Of a stretch of 49,853 bases of DNA, positions 1 through 8,158 are shown piece after piece. The DNA comes from Lysobacter enzymogenes. Lineage in GTDB: Bacteria; Pseudomonadota; Gammaproteobacteria; Xanthomonadales; Xanthomonadaceae. Location of the stretch: the NCBI RefSeq assembly GCF_900106525.1, contig NZ_FNOG01000013.1, positions 59,307 through 109,159 of the forward strand. Reading direction: 5' to 3'. Position 1 is the first letter of the stretch; every line of letters starts with the position of its first letter. Both the position numbers and the translations under genes were made by a program. Below the pieces are notes generated by a model. It was given only the letters and a program-made list of their open reading frames with translations. It was not told where the DNA came from and did not search any database.

Positions 1-395
1 CAGCCACAACGAAACCGAGTCGCGCCGCCCTCGCAGCGGCTACCTGTAGGAGCGGCGCAAGCCGCGACCGCGACAACGCAACTACGGCGAACCTTACAAC
101 GCAGCCGTATTGCCGCAATCGCGACTCGCGTCGCTCCTACAGTCGGAATCGCAATATCGATTCGCCCGGCGAGAACGCCGCACGCGCGTGAGCTGCATCA
201 GCCACAACGAAACCCAGTCGCGCCGCCCTCGCGGCGGCTACCTGTAGGAGCGGCGCAAGCCGCGACCGCGAACACGCAACTACGGCGAACCTTGCGACGC
301 AGCCGTATTGCCGCAGTCGCGACTCGCGTCGCTCCTACAGTCGGAACCGCCGCATCGATTCGTCGGGAAAGAACGCCTTGGGCGCCCCGTCCCGC
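1..395. repeat. Tandem pair of intergenic palindromic repeats behind mnmG
   Basis: The stretch from 1 is repeated from 199 with a 198-base offset and few differences over the first ~165 bases. Each copy holds a long imperfect palindrome. The left arm starts CTGTAGGAGCGGCGCAAGCC (44 and 242) and the right arm ends GCGTCGCTCCTACAG (at 142 and 340). The same arms recur at 44234-44321, 44452-44539 and, as a half element, 49595-49624. The first copy ends (171-202) in a 32-base segment matching 407-438 at 28 of 32 positions, and 407-438 is the 3' coding end of mnmG. The duplication therefore appears to have carried a piece of gene tail with it. No protein gene is visible in this stretch. Confidence 0.85.
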
Positions 396-2285
396 TCACG
401 CCACCCGCGAACGCCGCGCGCGCGTGAGGTGCACCAGCAGCAGCGAGATCGCCGCCGGCGTCATGCCCGGAATGCGCTGCGCCTGCCCAACCGTCTGCGG
501 CCGCACGCGTTCGAGCTTCTGCTGCGCTTCGGCCGACAGGCCGCGCACCGCGGCGTAGTCGAAATCTTCGGGAATCGGCGTGTTCTCGTTGCGCTGCTGG
601 CGCTCGATCTCTTCGCGCTGGCGGTCCAGGTAACCGGCGTACTTGACCCCGATCTCGACCTGCTCGGCCACCTCGGCGTCGCTCGCGCCCGGGCCCAGCG
701 ACGCCACCTGCATCAGCTTGGCGTAATCCAGCTCCGGCCGCTTGAGCAGGTCGCGCGCGCTGCTCTCGCGGCTGACCTCGATGCCCAGCGTCTGCGCCAG
801 CTCGCGCCCCAGCGCATTGTTCGGCGCCGCCCACACCGCGCCCAGGCGCGCGGTTTCGCGCTCCACCGCGTCGAGCTTGCGTTCGAACCGGCCCCAGCGC
901 GCGTCGTCCACCAACCCCATCTCGCGCGCCACCGGCGTCAGCCGCTGGTCGGCGTTGTCCTCGCGCAGTTGCAGGCGGTACTCGGCGCGCGAGGTGAACA
1001 TGCGATAGGGCTCGCTGGTGCCGTGGGTGATCAGGTCGTCCACGAGCACGCCCAGATAGGCCTGGTCGCGGCGCGGGCTCCAGCCTTCGACGCCGCGCAC
1101 GAACCGCGCCGCGTTGAGCCCGGCCAGCAGGCCCTGCGCGGCCGCCTCTTCGTAGCCGGTGGTGCCGTTGATCTGGCCGGCGAAGAACAGCCCGGCCACG
1201 GACTTGGTCTCCAGCGTGCTCTTCAACCCGCGCGGGTCGAAGAAGTCGTATTCGATGGCATAGCCCGGCCGGGTCAGGTGGGCGTTCTCGAAACCGCGGA
1301 TCGAGCGCACCAGCGCCAGCTGCACGTCGAACGGCAGCGAGGTCGAGATGCCGTTGGGATAGATCTCGAACGTCTCCAGCCCTTCGGGCTCGACGAAGAT
1401 CTGGTGGCTGGCCTTCTCGGCGAAGCGCACCACCTTGTCCTCGATCGAGGGGCAGTAGCGCGGGCCGATGCCCTCGATCTGGCCGGTGTACAGCGGCGAG
1501 CGGTCGAGCGCGCCGCGAATGATCTCGTGGGTCTGCTCGCTGGTGTGGGTGATCCAGCACGAGACCTGACGCGGATGGTCGGCCGCGCTGCCGATGAAGG
1601 ACATGACCGGACGTGGATCGTCGCCCGGCTGCTCCTCCATCACCGAGTAATCCAGGCTGCGCCCGTCGATGCGCGGCGGCGTGCCGGTTTTGAGCCGGTC
1701 GACCACGAACGGCCCTTCGCGCAGCCGCACGGCCAGCGCGGTCGCCGGCGGGTCGCCGGCGCGGCCGGCGGCATAAGTGGTCTGGCCGACGTGGACCTTG
1801 CCGGCAAGGAAGGTGCCGGCGGTCAGCACCACCGCCGGCGCGCGGAAGCGCAGGCCGGTCTGGGTGACCACGCCGGTGACGCGGCCGGCGTCGAATTCGA
1901 TGTCGTCGACCGCAGCCTGAAACAGGCTCAGCCCCGGCTGGCCCTCGACCGCGCGGCGGATGAAGGCGCGGTACAGCGCGCGATCGGCCTGGCAGCGGGT
2001 GGCGCGCACGGCCGGGCCCTTGCTGGCGTTGAGCCGACGCCACTGGATGCCGGCGGCATCGGCGGCGCGGCCCATGACCCCGCCCATCGCATCGATTTCC
2101 TTGACCAGATGGCCCTTGCCGATGCCGCCGATGGCCGGATTGCAGCTCATCGCGCCGACGGTTTCGATCGAATGGGTCAGCAGCAGGGTGCGGGCGCCGG
2201 CGCGCGCGGCGGTCAGCGCGGCCTCGGTCCCGGCATGGCCGCCGCCCACCACGATGACGTCGAATTGGTAGAAGGAGTCGGACAC
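396..2285 (-). CDS. mnmG: tRNA uridine-5-carboxymethylaminomethyl modification enzyme MnmG (GidA)
   Basis: MnmG is the FAD-binding partner of the GTPase MnmE. Together they install the carboxymethylaminomethyl group on U34 of tRNAs that read split codon boxes, in the cytoplasm. The 629-residue length is normal for the family. The N-terminal dinucleotide-binding motif [15 protein letters not shown] lies near residues 9-23. It is followed by the family-typical [23 protein letters not shown] region (split here: [12 protein letters not shown], then [11 protein letters not shown]), and a [13 protein letters not shown] segment is near residue 370. The C-terminal helical domain runs to a final LVHLTRARR. 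The start is a GTG at 2283-2285; it places the FAD motif at the usual distance and no better ATG lies upstream. The gene stands alone. A decayed copy of its last ~30 bases lies downstream inside the repeat at 171-202. Confidence 0.97.
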   Translation of the reverse strand: MSDSFYQFDVIVVGGGHAGTEAALTAARAGARTLLLTHSIETVGAMSCNPAIGGIGKGHLVKEIDAMGGVMGRAADAAGIQWRRLNASKGPAVRATRCQADRALYRAFIRRAVEGQPGLSLFQAAVDDIEFDAGRVTGVVTQTGLRFRAPAVVLTAGTFLAGKVHVGQTTYAAGRAGDPPATALAVRLREGPFVVDRLKTGTPPRIDGRSLDYSVMEEQPGDDPRPVMSFIGSAADHPRQVSCWITHTSEQTHEIIRGALDRSPLYTGQIEGIGPRYCPSIEDKVVRFAEKASHQIFVEPEGLETFEIYPNGISTSLPFDVQLALVRSIRGFENAHLTRPGYAIEYDFFDPRGLKSTLETKSVAGLFFAGQINGTTGYEEAAAQGLLAGLNAARFVRGVEGWSPRRDQAYLGVLVDDLITHGTSEPYRMFTSRAEYRLQLREDNADQRLTPVAREMGLVDDARWGRFERKLDAVERETARLGAVWAAPNNALGRELAQTLGIEVSRESSARDLLKRPELDYAKLMQVASLGPGASDAEVAEQVEIGVKYAGYLDRQREEIERQQRNENTPIPEDFDYAAVRGLSAEAQQKLERVRPQTVGQAQRIPGMTPAAISLLLVHLTRARRSRVA

Positions 2286-2438
2286 GGGAGCGGATTCGGA
2301 AGAAGGGAGTCGGGGGCGGGCTCGGCAACGGCCGGCCGCAGCGCGGGCCGTATTTTCGCACGCTCCGGTCGAGCGGGCCGTCAGGTCGGTTCCACGGGCC
2401 GCCGTGCCTTCCCTCGCCCGCCATCCCCACGCCTGAAG

Positions 2439-2455
2439 TTGGCACAGTTCATGCT
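2439..2455 (+). promoter_or_regulatory. Candidate sigma-54 (-24/-12) promoter
   Basis: TTGGCACAGTTCATGCTT matches the RpoN consensus: the invariant GG (2441-2442) and GC (2453-2454) are separated by exactly ten bases, and the -24 block TTGGCAC is perfect. The -12 block is ATGC instead of TTGC. The expected transcription start is about 2466. No protein gene follows on this strand before the terminator at 2543-2577. No activator-binding site was identified upstream. Confidence 0.6.
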
Positions 2456-2465
2456 TGAGTTATTC

Positions 2466-2577
2466 ATGCACCTTGCGGGGCAGGCGCTAGACGCCGGCTG
2501 GAATTGGAACAGGGGCTGGCCAAGCGCTCGCGGGGGAAGCCGGGGGCCGAATGTCGGGGGACATTCGGCCCCTTTTT
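2466..2577 (+). ncRNA. Candidate sigma-54-driven small RNA (~112 nt)
   Basis: The stretch between the sigma-54-type promoter and the strong terminator is the size of a typical small RNA. The only ATG-initiated frame in it (2466 onward) runs straight through the terminator, so it is not a likely peptide gene. Visible structure includes a short hairpin GGCG-CTAGA-CGCC near 2487-2500, a possible long-range pairing of CCGGCT with AGCCGG, and the terminator stem. Two GGA triplets (in GGAATTGGAAC, near 2503-2513) lie in an otherwise unpaired part and could bind an RsmA/CsrA-type protein, which is speculation. I do not recognise a named RNA family. The 5' end is inferred from the promoter spacing, not seen. 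Confidence 0.45.
2543..2577 (+). terminator. Strong intrinsic terminator
   Basis: A perfect 13-bp stem, GGGGCCGAATGTC pairing with GACATTCGGCCCC, encloses a GGGG loop and is followed by five T residues on the plus strand. It is unusually strong for a place with no plus-strand protein gene and is the main reason for calling a small RNA upstream. Confidence 0.85.
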
Positions 2578-2659
2578 ATTGTCTGCGTTTTGGCCTTCGC
2601 CGGCCTGTGCCGCGCCCACGCGGCGACCGCGGCGCCCGTTCCGGGCTTTCGCCGCAACC

Positions 2660-2702
2660 CTTTGAAACAAAAAGAAAAGCGCGCGTAGATACGCGCGCTT
2701 TT
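2660..2702 (-). terminator. Intrinsic terminator, mainly minus-strand
   Basis: AAAAGCGCGCGTA (2675-2687) pairs perfectly with TACGCGCGCTTTT (2690-2702) around a 2-base loop. On the minus strand the stem is followed by TTTTCTTTTTGTTTC, a good U-rich tract, so it should work best in that direction. What it terminates is unclear. The region 2703-2860 on the minus strand holds no convincing protein gene, and the nearest minus-strand gene (2989-3519) has its own terminator at 2903-2925. A second, minus-strand small RNA in 2703-2860 is possible but has no clear promoter. Confidence 0.7.
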
Positions 2703-2902
2703 CGGTCGCGTCCGCGATGCGGAGCGGAATGGGCGCCGACGCCTGACGGGGACGGAACAGGGGGGATCCGTGATTCCTCGCCAGGCGCCGACATAGAAGC
2801 CTGTGCTTACCGAAAACGTCCAAATGCGACGTAAGCGGTCAGTAGCGGTAGATTGCTGTCACTCCGTCAGGAACGCAAGTGCGCACCGTTCCAGTTCCGA
2901 CG

Positions 2903-2925
2903 AAAAAGGGGCCCGTAGGCCCCTT
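2903..2925 (-). terminator. Intrinsic terminator of the Tyr/Gly-rich lipoprotein gene
   Basis: On the minus strand AAGGGGCC and GGCCCCTT pair around a TACG tetraloop, followed by TTTTTCG. It lies 64 bases past the stop codon of the lipoprotein gene. A second small hairpin (CGGTCGT / ACGACCG, 2939-2954) lies between. Confidence 0.75.
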
Positions 2926-2988
2926 GTGGTGTCTTGAGCGGTCGTAAACGACCGACGGCCGGTGTCCGGTTCAGCGGATTCAGCCGGA

Positions 2989-3519
2989 TCAGCGCTCCAC
3001 GTCGCGCCAGGCGCGGCCACCGTCGCGGCGCGCCGAAGGCATGGCCGGGGCGCGCGGCGTCATCATTTGCGGCTGCGGCGTCGAACGCGGCTGCGGCATG
3101 CTGCCGCCCGGATTGCGCGGACCCCAGGCGCCGCCGCCGACCGGGCGGGTGTCGCGCCACGGCAGGCCGCCGTCGCTGCGCGGCGGCGGATTGTGGTTCG
3201 ACGGCGGGTTGGGCTGGTGCGGCCGGCCCGGGCGGTTGGGGTAGTAGTAGCGCGGATAGCCGTAGTAGTACGGATAGCCGCCGTAACCGCCGTAGTACGG
3301 ATTGCCGTAATAGCCGCCGCCGTAGCGGAAGCGGTACGACTCGCCGTACGGGTAATAGCCGTAGCCCGGCCCGTAGTAGTTGCCGTAGTAGTTGTAGTCG
3401 ACGCTCGGCCGGCCGTAATAGTACGAGCCCGGCCCACCGCCGCCGCGGACGGTGTAGTCGGAGACGCAACCGGCCAGCAGGCCGGCTGCGAGAAGCGGAA
3501 TTGTCAGTTTGCGGATCAT
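2989..3519 (-). CDS. Tyrosine/glycine/proline-rich lipoprotein, unknown function
   Basis: The start at 3517-3519 gives MIRKLTIPLLAAGLLAGC, a lipoprotein signal peptide with lipobox LLAGC and modified Cys18. A frame-compatible upstream ATG would add 14 residues that spoil it. After the lipid anchor, residues ~25-100 are dominated by Tyr and Gly (runs such as GGYYGNPYYGGYGGYPYYY). They are followed by a Pro/Arg/Asn-rich tail with PQPRSTPQPQ and a final RAWRDVER. The composition suggests a surface-exposed disordered or adhesive segment; no catalytic domain is visible. A weak GGGGGG ribosome site precedes the start. The gene is followed by its own terminator at 2903-2925 and preceded by another small lipoprotein gene on the same strand, 82 bases upstream. 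The mature protein would sit in the inner or outer membrane leaflet facing the periplasm, or on the cell surface. Function is unknown. Confidence 0.85.
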   Translation of the reverse strand: MIRKLTIPLLAAGLLAGCVSDYTVRGGGGPGSYYYGRPSVDYNYYGNYYGPGYGYYPYGESYRFRYGGGYYGNPYYGGYGGYPYYYGYPRYYYPNRPGRPHQPNPPSNHNPPPRSDGGLPWRDTRPVGGGAWGPRNPGGSMPQPRSTPQPQMMTPRAPAMPSARRDGGRAWRDVER

Positions 3520-3601
3520 GGCAGACCCCCCGGATAGGGTTTCAGAGTCTGCCTGAAGCATTGAACTCGGGCTTAACTCGGCCGACCCGCAAATGTCAGT
3601 T

Positions 3602-3742
3602 TCAGGCCTGTTCGGCCTGGGCCGCGTTGTCGCTCAGATCGAAGTGGGGAACCGCCTGCTTGGCCGTGGGGATCACATCCGGCGGCTCGCAGCCGGTGAG
3701 CAGGACCAGGCTCAGAGCCAGACAGACCAAGAGTTTGCGCAT
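3602..3742 (-). CDS. Small lipoprotein (46 aa)
   Basis: This tiny gene encodes MRKLLVCLALSLVLLTGC, a clean lipoprotein signal with lipobox LLTGC and Cys18, followed by only 28 residues (EPPDVIPTAKQAVPHFDLSD and a short Ala/Glu/Gln-rich end). An AGGGGA ribosome site lies seven bases before the ATG at 3740-3742. A longer frame extends upstream to 3883, but it would bury the signal peptide, so I reject it. The gene is oriented with the Tyr/Gly-rich lipoprotein gene downstream and may share its transcript. No family is recognised. Confidence 0.75.
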   Translation of the reverse strand: MRKLLVCLALSLVLLTGCEPPDVIPTAKQAVPHFDLSDNAAQAEQA

Positions 3743-4208
3743 GGGAGTTTCCCCTGTGATGGAGCGTCGTGGTGGGCCGGGCGCGGCTGCGTCCGGGTGG
3801 CGGGCGGCTGTCGTGGCCGATCGATCCGAGGGTCCAACCGCAACGCGGGCCGGCCGGGCCGGATAACGCTGTGCGGCGCGCATCCGATGCGCCTGCGCCC
3901 GTTCCGCGACCGAAACACCTGGCGGGTCGATCCATAAACTATCGATGAAGACCTGCGCGATTGCGGTACGGGTTCACATTCCTGGTTCATGAATCGTTGC
4001 CTGCGGGCGCGCGCGGACAGGCCCTCGCGCGGCGCCGCCGGACGAGGCCGGCGCGGCCGCCGGCACAAATTCTGACAAATAGGGGATTGCGCCGACCCGC
4101 GTCGGCGCGGGAACCTTCAGCGGGCGCGCCGGGTCGCAACGACACGGCAGCGCTCGCGCGGCGGACGTCCGCGCGCCGCTCTTCTCTCTTCTCCCGGCCC
4201 GGTTATCG
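3743..4208. other. Divergent intergenic region without a gene
   Basis: No protein gene is supported in these 466 bases between the small lipoprotein (-) and the ABC exporter operon (+). The only AT-rich patch, CACAAATTCTGACAAATAGG around 4063-4082, lies about 125 bases before the exporter ATPase start and is the most likely place for its promoter. No regulator gene adjoins. Confidence 0.5.
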
Positions 4209-4895
4209 ATGATCGAATTGGATGCGGTCCATCGTCGCTATGAAATGAACGGCCAGGCGGTGAATGCATTGGCCGGGGTGGACCTGAAGATCGGTGCGGG
4301 CGAGTTCGTCGCCATCACCGGCGCCTCCGGTTCGGGCAAGTCGAGCCTGCTCAACATCCTGGGCTGCCTGGACCGCCCGACCCGCGGCCGCTACCTGATC
4401 GAAGGCCGCGACGTCGCCGAGTTCGACGACGAGGCCGCCAGCGACATCCGCAACCGCCGCATCGGCTTCGTGTTCCAAAGCTTCCATCTGCTGCCGCGGC
4501 TGACCTTGCTGGAGAACGTGCTGCTGCCGCTGCGCTTCCATCGCCAGCCGCCGGCGGACGCGCCGCAGCGCGCGCGCGAACTGCTGGCGCGGGTAGGGCT
4601 GGGCGAACGCAGCAGCCACCGGCCCAGCGAGCTGTCCGGCGGCCAGCAGCAACGCGCCGCGATCGCCCGCGCGCTGCTGCTGCAGCCGGCGCTGCTGCTG
4701 GCCGACGAACCCACCGGCAATCTCGATTCCAAGAGCGCGGCCGACGTGCTCGACCTGATCGGCGAAGTCCACGCCGGCGGCCAGACCGTGGTGTTGGTGA
4801 CCCACGACCGCGACCTGGCCGCGCGCGCGCCGCGCGAGGTGCGCCTGCACGACGGCAAGGTCGAACTGGACAGCGCGCATGACTGGGCGGCCTGA
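4209..4895 (+). CDS. ABC exporter ATP-binding protein, MacB/LolD family
   Basis: This 228-residue cytoplasmic ATPase powers an exporter of the MacB/LolD type. Visible motifs, in order, are Walker A GASGSGKSS near residues 38-46, a Q-loop in VFQSFHLLP, the signature LSGGQQQR near 142-149, Walker B LLLADEPTGNLD near 162-173, and the switch His in THD. The LolD/MacB-like ADEPTGNLDS and the single-domain length separate it from full-length MacB. It is the first gene of a five-gene operon (4209-9408) in which all junctions overlap, so it should pair with the permease at the far end. No clear Shine-Dalgarno sequence precedes the ATG. The substrate is unknown. Confidence 0.93.
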   Translation: MIELDAVHRRYEMNGQAVNALAGVDLKIGAGEFVAITGASGSGKSSLLNILGCLDRPTRGRYLIEGRDVAEFDDEAASDIRNRRIGFVFQSFHLLPRLTLLENVLLPLRFHRQPPADAPQRARELLARVGLGERSSHRPSELSGGQQQRAAIARALLLQPALLLADEPTGNLDSKSAADVLDLIGEVHAGGQTVVLVTHDRDLAARAPREVRLHDGKVELDSAHDWAA

Positions 4896-5865
4896 GCGCA
4901 TGGCCGCCTGCATCGCGACGCTCGCCCTGGCCGCCACGCTGGCGCTGGCGGCGCCGGCCGCGGGCGCGGTGGTGCTGACCGGCGAAGTGCGCTCGGTCGG
5001 CGCGCAGCAGATCTACACGCCGCAGGCCAATACCGCGCCGGTGTCGATCCGTTACTTCGTGCCGGAAGGGCAGGCGGTGAAGGCCGGCCAGGTGGTGCTG
5101 CGCATCGATCCGGGCCAGGCCGGCACCCAGATTCCCGAGCTCGACGCCAAGATCGAACAGGCGCGGGCCAAGTCGGCCAAGGAATTGGCCGAGCTGGAAG
5201 TCAAAGCGGTCGACGCCGAAGTCGCCCTGGCCGAAGCCGACGCCGCGCTGGCCACGGCCAAGATCGAGGCGGCGATTCCGCGCGGATTGATCTCGCAGCT
5301 CGACTACGACCGCCACCAGGGCGAACTGGACAAGACCACGCGCGAGCAGCGGCTCAAGCGCGAACTGCTCGACGCCGCGCGCGCCGCGGTCGCGCGCCGG
5401 CGCCAAGACGGCGAACTGGAAACGCGCAAGCTCGGCGTGCAGCGCGACTACTACGCCGCGCTGCTGCGCCAGTCGGAAGTGCGCGCCGAGCGCGACGGCG
5501 TGGTTCTGCACGGCTTCAACAACAACTGGATCGGCGGGCGCATCGACGAAGGCAGCTCGACCATGCCCGGCAGCAAGGCCGGCGAAGTGGTCGGCAGCGG
5601 CGGCGCGATGCAGGTGCGCGCGTGGGCGCTGGAGCCCGACCGCCCCGGCCTGCGCGTGGGCCAGGACGTGCAGCTGAGCTTCGACGCGCTGCCCAAGCGC
5701 GCACTGCGCGGGCGCATCAGCGCGATCGCCGGCGCGCCCGACCGCAAGCCCGAGTGGGGCGACGGGCGCTATTTCACTGTCGATATCGACTTGCCGAACG
5801 GCCACGGCCTGGCGTTGCTGCCGGGCATGAGCGTGCGGGTGACCGCGGCCGGAGCGCGCCGATGA
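4879..5865 (+). CDS. Periplasmic adaptor-like (HlyD family) protein, adaptor 1
   Basis: This 328-residue protein has a Sec signal (Ala/Leu-rich to APAAGA, about residue 30) and then a lipoyl-like half motif around VPEGQAVKAGQVVLRID. A long charged helical hairpin follows (about residues 75-205, rich in Ala, Glu, Lys and Arg), then the second lipoyl half (RAERDGVVLHG) and a beta-barrel segment ending LPGMSVRVTAAG. This is the HlyD/MacA adaptor layout. It overlaps the ATPase gene by 17 bases; an alternative ATG at 4900 would remove seven residues and the overlap. Unlike adaptor 3 it has no lipobox. It is predicted to bridge the inner-membrane permease to an outer-membrane channel, but no channel gene is in the operon. 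Confidence 0.85.
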   Translation: MTGRPERMAACIATLALAATLALAAPAAGAVVLTGEVRSVGAQQIYTPQANTAPVSIRYFVPEGQAVKAGQVVLRIDPGQAGTQIPELDAKIEQARAKSAKELAELEVKAVDAEVALAEADAALATAKIEAAIPRGLISQLDYDRHQGELDKTTREQRLKRELLDAARAAVARRRQDGELETRKLGVQRDYYAALLRQSEVRAERDGVVLHGFNNNWIGGRIDEGSSTMPGSKAGEVVGSGGAMQVRAWALEPDRPGLRVGQDVQLSFDALPKRALRGRISAIAGAPDRKPEWGDGRYFTVDIDLPNGHGLALLPGMSVRVTAAGARR

Positions 5866-6830
5866 GCCGCGCCGCCGCTATCGTCGCCGCGCTTGCGCTG
5901 GCCTGCGCGTGCGCCGCCGCCGGCGCCGCCACACCGCTGCGCGTGGACGGCGAGGTCTATGCGCGCCGCTCCTCGGCGCTGATGCCGCCGAACATCGAGC
6001 GCATGTGGCAGTTCAGCATCACCCAGCTCGCGCCCGACGGCGCGCCGGTCAAGCGCGGCCAGGCGGTGATCAGCTTCGACAGCAGCGACGTGATCAAGCA
6101 ACTCACCGAAAAGCGCAGCCAGCTCAAGGAAAAGCAGAGCGAGCTGCAGAAGCTCGACCTGGAACTGGCCGACCGCGAACGCACCGAACGCCTGGCCACG
6201 GCCGAAGCGCAGGCCGCGCTGGAGAAGGCCAAGCGCAAGACCGAGCAACCGGCCGAGCTGATCGCCGGGGTCGAGTACCGCAAGCTGGTGGTGGCGCGCC
6301 AACAGGCCGAGCGCAAGTTCGAACTGGCGCGCAAGCGCGAGACGCTCTCGGCCGAGCAGCGCCGGCAGGAGCGGCGCCTGCTGGCGTCCGAGCGCGATCA
6401 GTTGCAGGCCGACGTCGACCGCCTGCAACGCTCGCAGCAGGCGATGGAAGTGACCGCGCCGCGCGACGGGCTGATGATGCACCGGAGCAATTTCGAGGGC
6501 GAGAAATTCGATGTCGGCTCGCAGGTGTGGGTCGGCCAGACCGTGGCCGAGATTCCCGACATGAGCACGCTGGCGGTGCGCGCCGAACTGGCCGAGCGCG
6601 ATCTGGGCCAGGTCAAGGTCGGCGCGCCGGTGCGGATCGTGGTCGAGGGCGGCGCGGGCAGCGTGGTGCGCGGCAAGGTCGCCTCGGTCGGGCGCGCGGT
6701 GCGCAGCAAATCGCAGGTACAGCCGGTGCCGGTGCTGGACCTGGACGTGCAGCTCGACGATCCGCGCGCGCCGCTGCGGCCGGGGCAGGCGGTGCGGGTG
6801 GAGATTGCGGCGTCGGGAGCCGGCAAATGA
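5862..6830 (+). CDS. Periplasmic adaptor-like (HlyD family) protein, adaptor 2
   Basis: The start ATG at 5862 overlaps the previous stop (ATGA). The 322-residue product opens with a signal peptide (MSRAAAIVAALALACACAAA, cleaved near GAA). A lipoyl half motif follows around GAPVKRGQAVISFDSSDVI. A strongly charged coiled-coil hairpin covers about residues 80-205, and a second lipoyl half includes TAPRDGLMMHRSNFEGEKF. A barrel domain ends LRPGQAVRVEIAASG. The coiled coil is richer in Lys/Glu than that of adaptor 1, so the two are paralogues rather than a recent duplication. The role is inferred: it may form mixed adaptor rings with its neighbours. Confidence 0.85.
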   Translation: MSRAAAIVAALALACACAAAGAATPLRVDGEVYARRSSALMPPNIERMWQFSITQLAPDGAPVKRGQAVISFDSSDVIKQLTEKRSQLKEKQSELQKLDLELADRERTERLATAEAQAALEKAKRKTEQPAELIAGVEYRKLVVARQQAERKFELARKRETLSAEQRRQERRLLASERDQLQADVDRLQRSQQAMEVTAPRDGLMMHRSNFEGEKFDVGSQVWVGQTVAEIPDMSTLAVRAELAERDLGQVKVGAPVRIVVEGGAGSVVRGKVASVGRAVRSKSQVQPVPVLDLDVQLDDPRAPLRPGQAVRVEIAASGAGK

Positions 6831-8158
6831 AAAGCGGCGCTCGCGCTACGTGGTTTCTGCTGCGATGCGGCGGCTGGGTGGTGCTGCCTCTTTGGTTGGC
6901 CGCTTGCTCGGGCGAGATCGCGCCGGCCGCGACCGAAACCGTCGCGCCGGCGCCGCTGCGCCTGAGCGTGCGCGGCGAAGGCGAACTCAAGTCGGCCAAG
7001 GCCACGCCGCTCAACGTACCGGGCCGCAACTGGGCCGCGCGTCAGGTCGAATGGATGCTGCCGGAAGGCAGCGCGGTCAAGAAGGGCGACCTGATCGCAC
7101 GCTTCTCCGCCGACCAAGGCAAGCAAGAACTCGCCCAGACCTTGATCGACCTGCAGCGCAACCAACTGGCGCGCGCGGCCAAGCAGGGCGACCTGGACAC
7201 GGCGCAGAGCAAGGTCGCGGTCGATCTGGCCCAGGTCGCGGTGCAGTTGGCGATCGCCGAGCGCTACGCCAGCGCCGACCTCAGCACGCTGGCGCGCAAC
7301 GAAGTGCTCGACGCGGTGCAGGACCGCAGCTTCCTCACCGCCAAGCAGGACATCCTGCAATGGCAGCGCGGCCAGTCCGGCGTGCGCGGCGGCGCCGAGC
7401 TGGCGGTGCTCGACGCCCAGCGCGCGACTTTCGATATCGCCGCCAAGGCGCGCCAGTCCGATCTGGATGCGCTGGAGCTGCGCGCGCCCAACGACGGCGT
7501 GCTGATGCTGGCGACCAACTGGCAGGGCGACAAGGCCAACGTCGGCGCGACCCTGCGCGCCGGCTTCGACTACGGCAGCCTGCCCGACGCTTCGGCGATG
7601 GAACTGGAGCTGAGCCTGCCGCAGATCGAAGCGCAGGGCGTGCGGGTCGGCAATGCGGTGGAGATGTTCCCGGTCGGCCGGCCGCAACAGAAGATCGTCA
7701 GCAAACTGTCCTGGGTCGCCAGCGCGGCCAAGGTGCGCAACCAACAAAGCCCGGTGAAGTATCTGAGCATGAAGGCGCCGATTCCGGCCGAAGCGATCGC
7801 GCGCTACAAGCTGGTGCCGGGCCAGCAGCTGGAAGCGCGGGTGGTGCTGCTGGACGCGCCGCGCGCGCTCAGCGTGGCCAACGTCGCGGTCGACAGCGAC
7901 GACGGCCGCGACTACGTGCGCGTGCGCGTGCGCGACGGCGCAGGGTTCCAGCGCCGCGCGGTCAAGCTCGGCGTGCGCGGGCCGGCGCGCTCGCAGGTGC
8001 TCTCGGGTTTGAACGAGGGCGAGCAGGTGCTGCTGGCCGAGGCCGGCGCGATCGACGCGCCCACCGCCAAGGCCGAAGACGCGGCCAAGGATGCGGCCGA
8101 GCATCAGGAAAAGAACGCAGCGGCCAAGCCGCAGCCGGCGCGGGCGGTGGCGCGGTGA
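6827..8158 (+). CDS. Lipoprotein periplasmic adaptor (HlyD/MacA-like), adaptor 3
   Basis: This starts with an ATGA overlap at 6827 and is 443 residues long. It has a lipoprotein signal ending WLAACSGE (lipobox LAAC, Cys27), so it is anchored in the inner membrane as many RND/MacA adaptors are. A lipoyl half motif surrounds LPEGSAVKKGDLIARF, then come a helical hairpin (about residues 95-215) and the second half motif APNDGVLML. Barrel and membrane-proximal domains follow to about residue 410, with an Ala/Lys-rich tail (EDAAKDAAEHQEKNAAAK). It is longer than adaptors 1 and 2 because it keeps the C-terminal membrane-proximal domain. That domain makes it the best candidate for the true partner of the permease. 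Confidence 0.88.
   Translation: MKSGARATWFLLRCGGWVVLPLWLAACSGEIAPAATETVAPAPLRLSVRGEGELKSAKATPLNVPGRNWAARQVEWMLPEGSAVKKGDLIARFSADQGKQELAQTLIDLQRNQLARAAKQGDLDTAQSKVAVDLAQVAVQLAIAERYASADLSTLARNEVLDAVQDRSFLTAKQDILQWQRGQSGVRGGAELAVLDAQRATFDIAAKARQSDLDALELRAPNDGVLMLATNWQGDKANVGATLRAGFDYGSLPDASAMELELSLPQIEAQGVRVGNAVEMFPVGRPQQKIVSKLSWVASAAKVRNQQSPVKYLSMKAPIPAEAIARYKLVPGQQLEARVVLLDAPRALSVANVAVDSDDGRDYVRVRVRDGAGFQRRAVKLGVRGPARSQVLSGLNEGEQVLLAEAGAIDAPTAKAEDAAKDAAEHQEKNAAAKPQPARAVAR

Noticed and set aside
2464-2823. 119-residue minus-strand frame
   Set aside because: It reads through both a terminator stem (2675-2702) and the candidate RNA, and starts without a ribosome site.
378-2834. 818-residue open frame on the plus strand opposite mnmG
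   Set aside because: It is antisense to mnmG, Arg/Ala-rich and without a recognisable domain; high GC gives long antisense frames.
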